DNA from: JAFLUQ01 sp964442035
Lineage (GTDB): Bacteria; Bacillota; Clostridia; UMGS1883
Direction of reading: 5' to 3'
DNA length: 13,320 nucleotides
NCBI GenBank assembly: GCA_964442035.1
Contig: CAYTWZ010000050.1
Coordinates: 1-13,320 of the forward strand
Under the pieces are notes generated by a model that was given only the letters and a program-made list of their open reading frames with translations, did no database searches and was not told the DNA's origin. A program made the position numbers and the translations under genes. This document shows positions 7,901 through 13,320 of this stretch, piece by piece; positions within the stretch are counted from its first letter, which is position 1, and every line of letters begins with the position of its first letter.

Positions 7901-7901
7901 G

Positions 7902-8453
7902 TTACTCTACACCTCCATAAATATTTGAAACACCGTCATTGATATACTCTACCAGCCACGCCGCGACCGTGGGATCGCTCAGGGGAACTTCCCCGAGAAT
8001 TTCCTTCATTTCCTTAGTGTTGAACTCAAACACATTGGAATTGAAGGTATGCTTATAAAAGAAATCGATCCGCGGGTTCATGGAAATAAGGGACATCATT
8101 GTCTGGGCAATATCGCCCAAGGGCTGCCGATCAATATGACTATAGGAAAACACAGCCTTGATGAAGGTTCCCTCCCCTACCTTGGAGGTAAGCTCCACAT
8201 CACCTCCGGCGGCCTGAGCGGCGCTCCTTAAAAGAGATATCCCCATACCGACCTTACGGGTGGTTCTTGTCGTCACAAAGGGATCCATTACCCTCGCGAC
8301 CATATCGCTGTCCATGCCGCAGCCGTTGTCCCTTACGGAGAAAAAGAACATATCCTCCCGGGTATCTTCGTAGATCTCCACATCTATGACATCGGCACCG
8401 GCTCTGACAGAATTTTGAACAATATCAAGTATGTTAAGACTGATCTCCTGCAT
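7902..8453 (-). CDS. Stand-alone HATPase-fold ATP-binding protein in the hydrogenase operon
   Basis: A 183-residue protein with a GHKL ATPase fold at about 1-105: N-box with Asn14 in ILDIVQNSVRAGA, G1 box DNGCGM (42-47), G2 box VGMGISLL (68-75) and GEGT (93-96). There is no dimerisation/His-phosphoacceptor helix, no sensor domain and no membrane segment, so it is not a complete histidine kinase. The C-terminal 75 residues are not a domain I recognise. The nearest relatives I know of are the ATP-binding proteins annotated beside clostridial NuoE/HydC genes. The frame could begin at TTG 8459, but ATG 8453, two bases past the hndA stop, gives the usual family start (MQEISLNILD). No strong ribosome site is present, so translation is probably coupled to hndA. 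Suggested role: regulatory kinase or binding partner for the complex (inference). Confidence 0.85.
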   Translation of the reverse strand: MQEISLNILDIVQNSVRAGADVIDVEIYEDTREDMFFFSVRDNGCGMDSDMVARVMDPFVTTRTTRKVGMGISLLRSAAQAAGGDVELTSKVGEGTFIKAVFSYSHIDRQPLGDIAQTMMSLISMNPRIDFFYKHTFNSNVFEFNTKEMKEILGEVPLSDPTVAAWLVEYINDGVSNIYGGVE

Positions 8454-8455
8454 GA

Positions 8456-8944
8456 TCAATACTTAGCAATAATGCCAGGTACATCGTCCACTGTCAGACG
8501 TCCGTAAACCTCATCATTGACAGTCATAACGGGAGCAAGTCCGCATGCGCCCACGCAGCGTGTAGCCGCAAGGGAGAATTTTCCGTCGGCGGTGCAGCCG
8601 TCCACGTCTATGCCCAAGACCTCCTGAACCTTGTTGATGATGTCGCCGCTGCCCTTAACATAGCAGGCGGTACCGAGACAAACGGATATCTGGTATGTAC
8701 CCTTGGGATTGAGGGAAAACTGAGCGTAAAATGTTACAACGCCGTACACCTCAGCCAGAGTAACGCCAAGACCCTTGGCGATAATCGACTGAACCTCGAT
8801 CGGAAGATAGCCGTAGATTTCCTGAGCTTCGTGGAGTACGGGAATAAGCGCACCCTTAGTGTCCTTATACTTGTCGATAGCCGCTCTGAGCCGCTCCTCT
8901 TGTTCAGGTGTTCCGTTGAACGGAACTGTTGACTGTTTGCTCAT
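8456..8944 (-). CDS. hndA: NuoE-like [2Fe-2S] subunit of the [FeFe] hydrogenase (HndA/HydC)
   Basis: A 162-residue homologue of the 24-kDa complex I subunit. It carries a helical N-terminal region (about 10-80, including the HEAQEIYGYLP segment) and a thioredoxin-like [2Fe-2S] domain with Cys89 and Cys94 (CLGTAC) and Cys130 and Cys134 (CVGAC). It supports the NuoF-like subunit in electron transfer between pyridine nucleotide and the hydrogenase. It is the first gene of the operon, with AAGGAGG at good spacing before the ATG and a recognisable promoter about 120 bases upstream. Length and ligand spacing are normal for the family. HydC is an equally valid name. Confidence 0.95.
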   Translation of the reverse strand: MSKQSTVPFNGTPEQEERLRAAIDKYKDTKGALIPVLHEAQEIYGYLPIEVQSIIAKGLGVTLAEVYGVVTFYAQFSLNPKGTYQISVCLGTACYVKGSGDIINKVQEVLGIDVDGCTADGKFSLAATRCVGACGLAPVMTVNDEVYGRLTVDDVPGIIAKY

Positions 8945-9058
8945 CTGATTACCTCCTTATAGTTTTATCGGAAATCCGACAAATTAACCTTGCAATCGTT
9001 CGCGCCCTCTGAGCCGAAAAGCATATCGCCCGCGGCTGGAAAGGACACTTACACATCA
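8945..9058 (-). other. 5' leader of the hydrogenase operon
   Basis: About 113 nt lie between the inferred transcription start (near 9058) and the hndA start codon. It contains a possible AGCCG/CGGCT stem around 9013-9038 and a TCGGA/TCCGA dyad around 8968-8979, both modest. I recognise no known riboswitch. The stretch ends in the hndA ribosome site AAGGAGG. Confidence 0.4.
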
Positions 9059-9064
9059 CTATAT

Positions 9065-9093
9065 ATTATAACAGATTATTTTTAGTTTGTCTA
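9065..9093 (-). promoter_or_regulatory. Sigma-A-type promoter of the hnd operon
   Basis: On the minus strand the -35 box is TAGACA (9093-9088; 5 of 6 to TTGACA) with a 17-base spacer. The -10 box is a perfect TATAAT (9070-9065) preceded by TG one base upstream, the extended -10 form. Upstream DNA (9094-9161) is A/T-rich, as in UP elements. An imperfect dyad, TTAGT-N8-ACTAA (9082-9099), overlaps the -35 box and could bind a repressor. It does not fit the Rex palindrome well. Confidence 0.8.
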
Positions 9094-9161
9094 CACTAAC
9101 AATGTCTTTAAAGCACAAAAAAAGCAAAAAATTTTATGAATTTTTCCGAAAAAGCTGTTTT

Positions 9162-9261
9162 NNNNNNNNNNNNNNNNNNNNNNNNNNNNNNNNNNNNNNN
9201 NNNNNNNNNNNNNNNNNNNNNNNNNNNNNNNNNNNNNNNNNNNNNNNNNNNNNNNNNNNNN
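9162..9261. other. Assembly gap (100 Ns)
   Basis: A run of exactly 100 undetermined bases, the usual length for a scaffold gap of unknown true size. It separates the PHP-ended gene cluster from the hnd promoter. Gene order and strand are consistent on both sides, but sequence may be missing. Confidence 0.98.
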
Positions 9262-9342
9262 GCCTGAAGTCTGCCGTCCGGTGAGTACCGCATACCGCGC
9301 CAGATCGCGCATTCACCTTCCTCGCGCCTGCCGACGACGCTC
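9262..9342 (-). other. Stretch between the PHP gene and the gap; possible gene start
   Basis: Eighty-one bases follow the PHP gene stop. An ATG at 9312 has AGGAAGGTGA directly before it and opens a frame (MRDLARYAVLTGRQTSG) that runs into the Ns. Seventeen codons are too few to name or to confirm a gene. No terminator hairpin is visible here. Confidence 0.25.
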
Positions 9343-10086
9343 CTATAGGCTTGGGATCTCGTTTGGCGTTTCGCCGACGAATCCATTCCCCCGCTTCAGC
9401 AGCTCCACCACGGCTCGGGGAGACTTTTCCTCAAGCTCAAGACGCCACACCGGGTCGGAAATATCAGTCAGGTAATGAGCGTCACTGTTGTGGATATACC
9501 GGTAACGGGCGTCCGAAGCCATATCGGGAGTGGCGCGCTTTGACAGCTCCAAGGTGGTAAAGCCCAGCTCCTCGGGGATAAAGCCAAGGTTTGAAATTAT
9601 GCTGTTGCTGGTTCTGTCAATATGGGCGGCGATACACACGCCCCCAAGCTCCTCGGCCAGCCTTTTCATTTCCTCAATGGGAATATCGGTGGCGTTGATC
9701 AGCAGCTTATCAAATGTGCCGGTCTGGTTGTCCCGACTGTCCATGATCCGCTGTTCGCCGAAAATCTCGGGCCGGTTTTTCACCGGCGGGAGGTGGGCTT
9801 CAAGTATCGCCCCCATTTTAAGGGCCGGTTCCGCCTCCGGGAACAGGCACAGGAGGTGTATTTCCTCAGCTGTTTCAGCCTCTACCCCCGGCACAACCGT
9901 GACCCCGAACTCCCGCGCGGCCTCCATTACGGCGGGGATATTCCTGGCAGTGTTGTGATCGGAAAGGGCGATTATGTCCAGCCCGTTGATCATAGCCATG
10001 GCCGCGATATTGTGAGGGGTCATATCGTCGTCCCCGCAGGGGGACAGGCAGGAGTGCATATGCAGATCATAAGCGTATCTGGCCAT
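9343..10086 (-). CDS. PHP-domain metal-dependent phosphoesterase
   Basis: A 247-residue PHP-family protein, a hydrolase fold that cleaves phosphoesters with a cluster of two or three metals. The expected metal ligands are visible: His9 and His11 in DLHMHSCLSPCG, Asp43 and His44 in LSDHN, Glu69 in PGVEAET, His77, His155 in AAHIDR, and Asp202 and His204 in NSDAHY. No polymerase or histidinol-phosphatase extension is fused, so it resembles the stand-alone TrpH-like/YciV group. The true substrate is unknown. The open frame extends upstream to 10209, but I start at ATG 10086, one base after the stop of the DRTGG gene, because the extra sequence overlaps that gene and lies outside the PHP fold. It is the last complete gene before the gap and might remove phosphate in the signalling module (inference). 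Confidence 0.9.
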   Translation of the reverse strand: MARYAYDLHMHSCLSPCGDDDMTPHNIAAMAMINGLDIIALSDHNTARNIPAVMEAAREFGVTVVPGVEAETAEEIHLLCLFPEAEPALKMGAILEAHLPPVKNRPEIFGEQRIMDSRDNQTGTFDKLLINATDIPIEEMKRLAEELGGVCIAAHIDRTSNSIISNLGFIPEELGFTTLELSKRATPDMASDARYRYIHNSDAHYLTDISDPVWRLELEEKSPRAVVELLKRGNGFVGETPNEIPSL

Positions 10087-10087
10087 A

Positions 10088-10417
10088 TTACACCAGATCC
10101 TTAAGCAGACAGACCAGCTCAAAGGCTGTTTTTTCGCTGCTGTAAACGGGGATACCCTCCATATCCGCCCGCTTGGCGGTATTGGCGTCGGGAGAAAGTC
10201 CCTCCGCAAGTATTATCATAGCCACGTCCGTAAGGCTTGCCACAGCCACGATATTGATATTTGTCTGAATGGTGACCCACACGTTGCCGCTTTGAGCCTT
10301 GCCCATTACAAGGCTGAGCAGGTCGCCCACATAGCCGCCGCTGACCTCACGGTCAGCGGAGTCCTCCCCGCATTTGGGGGTGAGATCCAGCCTTGAGGCT
10401 ATCTCTGAAACCGTCAT
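10088..10417 (-). CDS. DRTGG-domain-like small protein (second copy)
   Basis: A 109-residue soluble protein of the DRTGG family (PF07085-like), a ligand-binding or regulatory fold found with CBS domains, in phosphotransacetylase and HPr-kinase-related proteins, and beside clostridial hydrogenase genes. It shares spaced positions with the other copy at 12217-12570: SEI near the start, GED..D.EV at about 17-25, DL.S.V at about 32-37, and the N-term half of the second sheet. The DRTGG string itself is not present. AAGGAG nine bases upstream supports the ATG. It lies 30 bases after the hydrogenase-like gene and one base before the PHP gene. No catalytic residues are evident; a regulatory or scaffold role is inferred only from context. 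Confidence 0.8.
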   Translation of the reverse strand: MTVSEIASRLDLTPKCGEDSADREVSGGYVGDLLSLVMGKAQSGNVWVTIQTNINIVAVASLTDVAMIILAEGLSPDANTAKRADMEGIPVYSSEKTAFELVCLLKDLV

Positions 10418-10447
10418 CTTCCTTCACTCCTTAAAAGTTGTTTTTTT

Positions 10448-11749
10448 CTATCCGTTCATGGACGGGGGAAGCTGGCTTTCCAGCTTTGCCATTTCTCTGG
10501 CAAGCTCGCTTACTCGCTCACGCAGTTTAAATATACAGTCCGTTTCCTTTGCTTTACCCCGGACTATGTCCTCCGCCAGCTCACGGCAGGTGGGCGCTCC
10601 GCAGGAGCCGCAGTCAAGCTGGGGAAGGCCTTCAATTATCTCATTCATACGCATCATCTTGCGCATGGCCTCCGTGAAGTCATCGTCAAGGGGGATGTAC
10701 GGCTTATATTCAATGGCTTTGTCCCAGTAAAGGTGCAGATCGTCCCCGATCTTTGCCTCCTTGTCATCAAGGCTGTCGGAAATGCGTCTTATCCTGGAAT
10801 TTGCCACGAAGTTGTTTTCCACCGTCAGGCTGCCGCCTACGCAGCCCCCCGTACAGGCCAGAGTCTCGATAAAGTCAATATCTCTGATCTTTTCGTCCTC
10901 CAGCTGATCCAGCACCTCTATTACATTTGATATACCGTCGACCGCTATGTACTTTTCGATGCCGAGAGCCTCAGCCTCGCCCCCGTGATTTGCCCACCGC
11001 ACTCCGCTGCGTCCGGATTTGGACAAGGGCTCCACGGTGTTGATCTTGTCAATACTGTGGGCCAGCTTCATATACGCGTCCTTAATGGCTATCGCTCCGT
11101 CAATATTTGAGCGCTGCAGCGCTATGGGCCATTTTATAGCTGTGACCTTAGCCGGGCAGGGGCTGATGAAGAATATTCCTATATCCTCATCCGGCAGGCC
11201 GGTCTTTTCCCGCGCCTCCAGGCGGGCCATTTCAGCCGCCGCCTCCATCGGGGAGGTGAGCGGGGCTATGTGTTCCAGAAGATCGGGATACTTGATCGCT
11301 ATCAGCCTTACCGTAGCGGGACAAGCCGAGGATATTACCGGCTTTTTGACCTTACCATCCTTGAGAAGCTCCTTCATTTTGGCGGTGACCACCTCCGCCC
11401 CGCGAGCCACCTCAAACACGTCGTCAAAGCCCAGCATCTTAAGTCCCGTAAGCACTATATCAAAGTCCTCCGCCCTTGAAAACTGGCCGCAAAAGGCCGG
11501 GGCCGGAAGCGCGATCTTATATTTGTAGTTTTCCATAAGCTCAAAGCCGTCGGTGACGGCCTTTTTGGCGTGATACTGGCACCGGCGGATACACTCTCCG
11601 CAGTCGATGCAGCGTTCGCTTATTATTTTGGCCTTACCCTGTTGGACACGTATTGCCTGAGTGGGACAGTACCGAATACAGGTGGTACAGCCCTTACACA
11701 TATCCTTATCAAGAGTAACGCTGTGTCCTCGTTTTTCTATTTTTCCCAT
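10448..11749 (-). CDS. Sensory-type [FeFe]-hydrogenase-like Fe-S protein (HydS-like)
   Basis: A 433-residue hydrogenase homologue. It has two N-terminal [4Fe-4S] clusters (Cys18, 21, 24, 28 and Cys47, 50, 53, 57), an H-cluster-like domain (about 75-345) and a C-terminal Fe-S domain of the CGSCGAPTC type (Cys380, 383, 388, 405) ending in a short coiled coil. The H-cluster motifs depart from the enzyme forms: SSACPAT (Cys143, with Ala142 where productive enzymes have the proton-transfer Cys), SPCPAK (Cys198) and a Cys299/Cys303 motif ACTGGCVGGSL. These match putative sensory group C proteins, which usually carry a PAS domain and a fused kinase or phosphatase. Both are absent here, and an ATPase gene lies next door instead. 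The start is backed by TAGGAGGG. Probably an H2 or redox sensor (inference); catalysis is likely weak. Confidence 0.88.
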   Translation of the reverse strand: MGKIEKRGHSVTLDKDMCKGCTTCIRYCPTQAIRVQQGKAKIISERCIDCGECIRRCQYHAKKAVTDGFELMENYKYKIALPAPAFCGQFSRAEDFDIVLTGLKMLGFDDVFEVARGAEVVTAKMKELLKDGKVKKPVISSACPATVRLIAIKYPDLLEHIAPLTSPMEAAAEMARLEAREKTGLPDEDIGIFFISPCPAKVTAIKWPIALQRSNIDGAIAIKDAYMKLAHSIDKINTVEPLSKSGRSGVRWANHGGEAEALGIEKYIAVDGISNVIEVLDQLEDEKIRDIDFIETLACTGGCVGGSLTVENNFVANSRIRRISDSLDDKEAKIGDDLHLYWDKAIEYKPYIPLDDDFTEAMRKMMRMNEIIEGLPQLDCGSCGAPTCRELAEDIVRGKAKETDCIFKLRERVSELAREMAKLESQLPPSMNG

Positions 11750-11791
11750 GACGCAGCCCTCCTAAATCTGCTTTCAGCAAGTGACGTCCGC

Positions 11792-12220
11792 TTATTTTAT
11801 GTACACGACCATATCCACGGTAGTGCCCTTGCCGATCTGTGTATCTATTTTCATCTCGTCTGTATATCTCTTCATATTCGGCAGCCCCATACCCGCGCCA
11901 AAGCCCAGCTCACGCACCTGCTGACTGGCTGTGGAAAAGCCCTCGGTCATGGCCTTTTCCACATCGGGGATGCCTGGACCTACGTCCTTATGGATCATTC
12001 TTATTTTATCGGGCGATATTTCCACGTCAATAACTCCGCCGTTGGCGTGGATGACCATATTGATCTCACACTCGTACATAGCGATAGCTACCCTACGGAT
12101 AACATCGGGCTTGATGCCAAGCTGCTTAAGCACCTTTTTCACCGCTCCGCTGGCCTCACCCGCAACAGTGAAATCAGAACCGTCCACGTTGTAGTGAAGT
12201 GTCATTACCGAGCCGCTCAT
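11792..12220 (-). CDS. RsbW/SpoIIAB-like ATP-binding regulatory kinase
   Basis: A 142-residue HATPase of the anti-sigma-factor/serine-kinase type. The N-box has Glu50 and Asn54 (YECEINMVIHANGG), the spacing seen in SpoIIAB and RsbW, whose Glu serves as catalytic base. The G1 box is DVGPGI (79-84), the G2 box GAGMGLPNM (108-116), and GKGTTVD closes the fold. No DHp helix or sensor domain is present. Family members bind and inhibit a partner protein and phosphorylate a Ser on an antagonist. The ATG overlaps the upstream DRTGG stop as ATGA (12217-12220), with GGAGGT about 11 bases before it. It sits 42 bases ahead of the hydrogenase-like gene, making it the obvious candidate output partner of that sensor. 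No sigma factor or STAS antagonist is seen in the window. Confidence 0.88.
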   Translation of the reverse strand: MSGSVMTLHYNVDGSDFTVAGEASGAVKKVLKQLGIKPDVIRRVAIAMYECEINMVIHANGGVIDVEISPDKIRMIHKDVGPGIPDVEKAMTEGFSTASQQVRELGFGAGMGLPNMKRYTDEMKIDTQIGKGTTVDMVVYIK

Positions 12221-12570
12221 GCCTTAACACTACCTCCTACAAGACCCGCGCTGTAAAGCTTGCCGCAGGCGGGGTACATGGGCAGATCCGTAGCCATGAT
12301 GACGATATCCCTCATTTCCGCAAGGCGGATTACCTCAGGAGAGGGTTCCTTGCCCCTGATAAAAATGACGGCGTGTATATCCATCATTTCGGCAGTCCTG
12401 ATGACCTGTCCGTTTACAAGCCCTGTAAGGAGCAGAGCCTGATCCTTTACAAAGGCCAGCACATCGCTCATAAGGTCGCTGCCGCAGGCGGCCATGACCT
12501 CAAGGTCAAGATTATCCTCGCCGGTCAGCACCCTCGCGTCAAGAATTTCTTTTATTTCACTAAGTTTCAT
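12217..12570 (-). CDS. DRTGG-domain-like small protein (first copy)
   Basis: A 117-residue soluble protein, paralogous to the one at 10088-10417, with SEI near the start, GED..DLEV at about 17-25 and the DLMSDVL helix. Unlike the second copy it has a C-terminal stretch with PACGKLYSAG. It is the first gene of the cluster. The ATG is preceded by TTTGGAGGTG at ideal spacing, and a sigma-A-like promoter lies about 36-64 bases upstream. The stop codon overlaps the ATPase start by four bases, implying coupled and perhaps equimolar synthesis. The DRTGG family call rests on overall pattern and on this typical neighbourhood; no enzymatic motif is visible. A ligand-binding subunit of the sensor complex is one option. 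Confidence 0.8.
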   Translation of the reverse strand: MKLSEIKEILDARVLTGEDNLDLEVMAACGSDLMSDVLAFVKDQALLLTGLVNGQVIRTAEMMDIHAVIFIRGKEPSPEVIRLAEMRDIVIMATDLPMYPACGKLYSAGLVGGSVKA

Positions 12571-12605
12571 TTTGACACCTCCAAAGCATAATATATTATG
12601 TATAT

Positions 12606-12634
12606 ATTATATATAATATTGGCACAAAAATCAA
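12606..12634 (-). promoter_or_regulatory. Sigma-A-type promoter of the sensor cluster
   Basis: On the minus strand TTGATT (12634-12629) is separated by 17 bases from a perfect TATAAT (12611-12606). The expected start is near 12599, leaving a leader of about 28 nt before the first DRTGG gene. The -35 box lies in the spacer and inner edge of a perfect inverted repeat. Confidence 0.7.
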
Positions 12635-12651
12635 GTGTTTTTGTGCCAATA
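12617..12651. promoter_or_regulatory. Perfect 14-bp inverted repeat over the -35 box (candidate operator)
   Basis: Arms TATTGGCACAAAAA (12617-12630) and TTTTTGTGCCAATA (12638-12651) are exact complements, separated by seven bases. The position covering the -35 element suits a dimeric repressor. A weak terminator of the toxin-antitoxin transcript is the alternative, but no T-run follows the stem. The spacing of GG and GC does not fit a sigma-54 promoter. I do not recognise the regulator. Confidence 0.6.
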
Positions 12652-12723
12652 ATTGCAGGTTTTAAGCATGGGCGGCTATAGGCCGTCATCGCGGCTCTAA
12701 GAATTCTTTCATCATGAGGTATA

Positions 12724-13035
12724 TCAAACAATACCCTTAATAAGCTGAGGATAATTACCGCGTCCATCAGCTATATGGTAAATAAAAACCGTATTTTCTA
12801 TTGTGCGATATATTACCAAATATTTTTTGTATACCATCATTCGATACCCCAATTCTGCCAATTCCTCATCGGGAACAAAGGGATAAGCCATGGGAAACAT
12901 ACTTAAGGTTTCTATTTTATCCAATATCTCTTCGGTAAATTTTTTTGCCGAATTTGAACCGACCATAGACATATGCATATCCGCAATTCTTTCTAAATCG
13001 TTCCAAGCGGGCTGTAGAATTTTCAAATCAAACAT
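12724..13035 (-). CDS. RelE/ParE-type toxin
   Basis: A 103-residue protein of the RelE/ParE fold: an N-terminal helical hairpin (WNDLERIADM, then a second helix to about residue 45), the hydrophobic segment MFPMAYPFVPDEEL, and a C-terminal beta-sheet core with YRMMVYKKYLVIYRT and VFIYHIADGRGNYP. Arg77 of YRT and Arg91 of DGRGNY sit where toxins of this group often have functional residues. Members either cut mRNA on the ribosome or inhibit DNA gyrase; the sequence does not let me choose. The gene begins inside the last codons of the antitoxin gene (8-bp overlap), the usual coupled order with antitoxin first. It appears intact. Confidence 0.88.
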   Translation of the reverse strand: MFDLKILQPAWNDLERIADMHMSMVGSNSAKKFTEEILDKIETLSMFPMAYPFVPDEELAELGYRMMVYKKYLVIYRTIENTVFIYHIADGRGNYPQLIKGIV

Positions 13036-13291
13036 TGTACTTATTGCGCAGCCTTTCTCTTGCTTCCGACACCGAAACGGTTTCCTCTCCTTTGATCCTT
13101 GACAACTCAGCCTCCGCTATTTTTAATTTTAATTTATACATTTGCTCCCGTCTTTCAAAAGCATCAATGCTCATGACCACTATATCACCATCACCGTTTT
13201 TTGTGATATATATAGGTTCGCCGCTTTCGTTTGCCAATGACGATATTGATGTATAGTCATTACGCAGATTAGTAGATGAGCGTATGATCAT
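13028..13291 (-). CDS. YefM/Phd-type antitoxin
   Basis: An 87-residue antitoxin. The N-terminal DNA-binding half (MIIRSSTNLRNDYTSIS, then EPIYITKNGDGDIVVMS) is typical of YefM/Phd proteins, which also repress their own operon. The C-terminal half, rich in Lys, Glu and Arg, would wrap the toxin. The frame has an ATG at 13300, but AAAGGA lies next to that codon and eight bases before the ATG at 13291. The latter also gives the standard family start, so I use 13291. The promoter lies at or beyond the window edge. Confidence 0.88.
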   Translation of the reverse strand: MIIRSSTNLRNDYTSISSLANESGEPIYITKNGDGDIVVMSIDAFERREQMYKLKLKIAEAELSRIKGEETVSVSEARERLRNKYNV

Positions 13292-13320
13292 AATTTTCAT
13301 CCTTTCATGATTTATTCTAA

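Noticed and set aside
3840..9003. Identical 12-mer GCAATCGTTCGC at 3840-3851 and 8992-9003, on either side of the hnd operon
   Set aside because: Considered as a possible attachment or repeat pair, but a few 12-base matches are expected by chance in 13 kb, and the flanking bases do not match.
9082..9099. Rex redox-repressor site at the hnd promoter
   Set aside because: The dyad TTAGT-N8-ACTAA lacks the TTGTTAA/TTAACAA halves of the Rex palindrome; kept only as an unnamed candidate operator.
12617..12651. Sigma-54 promoter suggested by TTGGCAC in the palindrome
   Set aside because: No TTGC-like -12 element occurs at the required distance on either strand, while a sigma-A promoter fits well.
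12656..12723. Small hairpin or RNA gene around GGCGGCTATAGGCCGTC
   Set aside because: The stem is only about four base pairs and no promoter or terminator frames it. Nothing else is visible in this stretch.
1..13320. CRISPR arrays, tRNA or rRNA genes, insertion sequences
   Set aside because: No regularly spaced direct repeats, cloverleaf-like sequences, rRNA stretches or DDE transposase frames were seen.

Overview
The window looks like part of an anaerobic Firmicutes (class Clostridia, probably an Oscillospiraceae/Ruminococcaceae-type gut bacterium) genome. This is inferred from strong AGGAGG-type ribosome sites, a trimeric HndABCD/HydABC-type [FeFe] hydrogenase with a clostridial accessory set, and a serine-recombinase module. 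One run of 100 Ns (9162-9261) marks a scaffold gap, so this is probably a draft or metagenome assembly. Every gene I support is on the minus strand, so transcription runs from high to low coordinates.

Region 13291-12724 is a YefM/Phd-type antitoxin and RelE/ParE-type toxin pair. Region 12651-12571 holds a sigma-A-like promoter (TTGATT-17-TATAAT) whose -35 box lies in the spacer of a perfect 14-bp inverted repeat, a candidate operator. It drives a five-gene cluster (12570-9343): DRTGG-domain protein, RsbW/SpoIIAB-like ATPase, a non-canonical [FeFe]-hydrogenase-like Fe-S protein of sensory type, a second DRTGG protein, and a PHP-family metal-dependent phosphoesterase. The gap and a second promoter (TAGACA-17-TATAAT with extended -10) follow. 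That promoter drives hndA (NuoE-like), a stand-alone HATPase, hndB, hndC (NuoF-like) and hndD (catalytic [FeFe] hydrogenase), ending at a hairpin with a UUCG loop (3903-3930).

Region 3930-3753 is rich in short palindromes. Below it, 3728-204 encodes three different serine recombinases in overlapping genes, ending at a strong terminator (78-124). I read this triplet as one end of an integrative element that continues leftward out of the window and abuts the 3' end of the hydrogenase operon.

Working together: the Hnd/Hyd complex should couple NAD(P)H and reduced ferredoxin oxidation to H2 formation (or the reverse). The upstream cluster has the parts of a redox or H2 signalling device: a hydrogenase-like sensor lacking the proton-transfer cysteine and any fused PAS or output domain, a Ser-kinase-like ATPase, two DRTGG proteins and a phosphoesterase. 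A second stand-alone HATPase sits inside the hydrogenase operon itself. The signalling role is inference from domains and neighbourhood. The enzyme family calls are secure.
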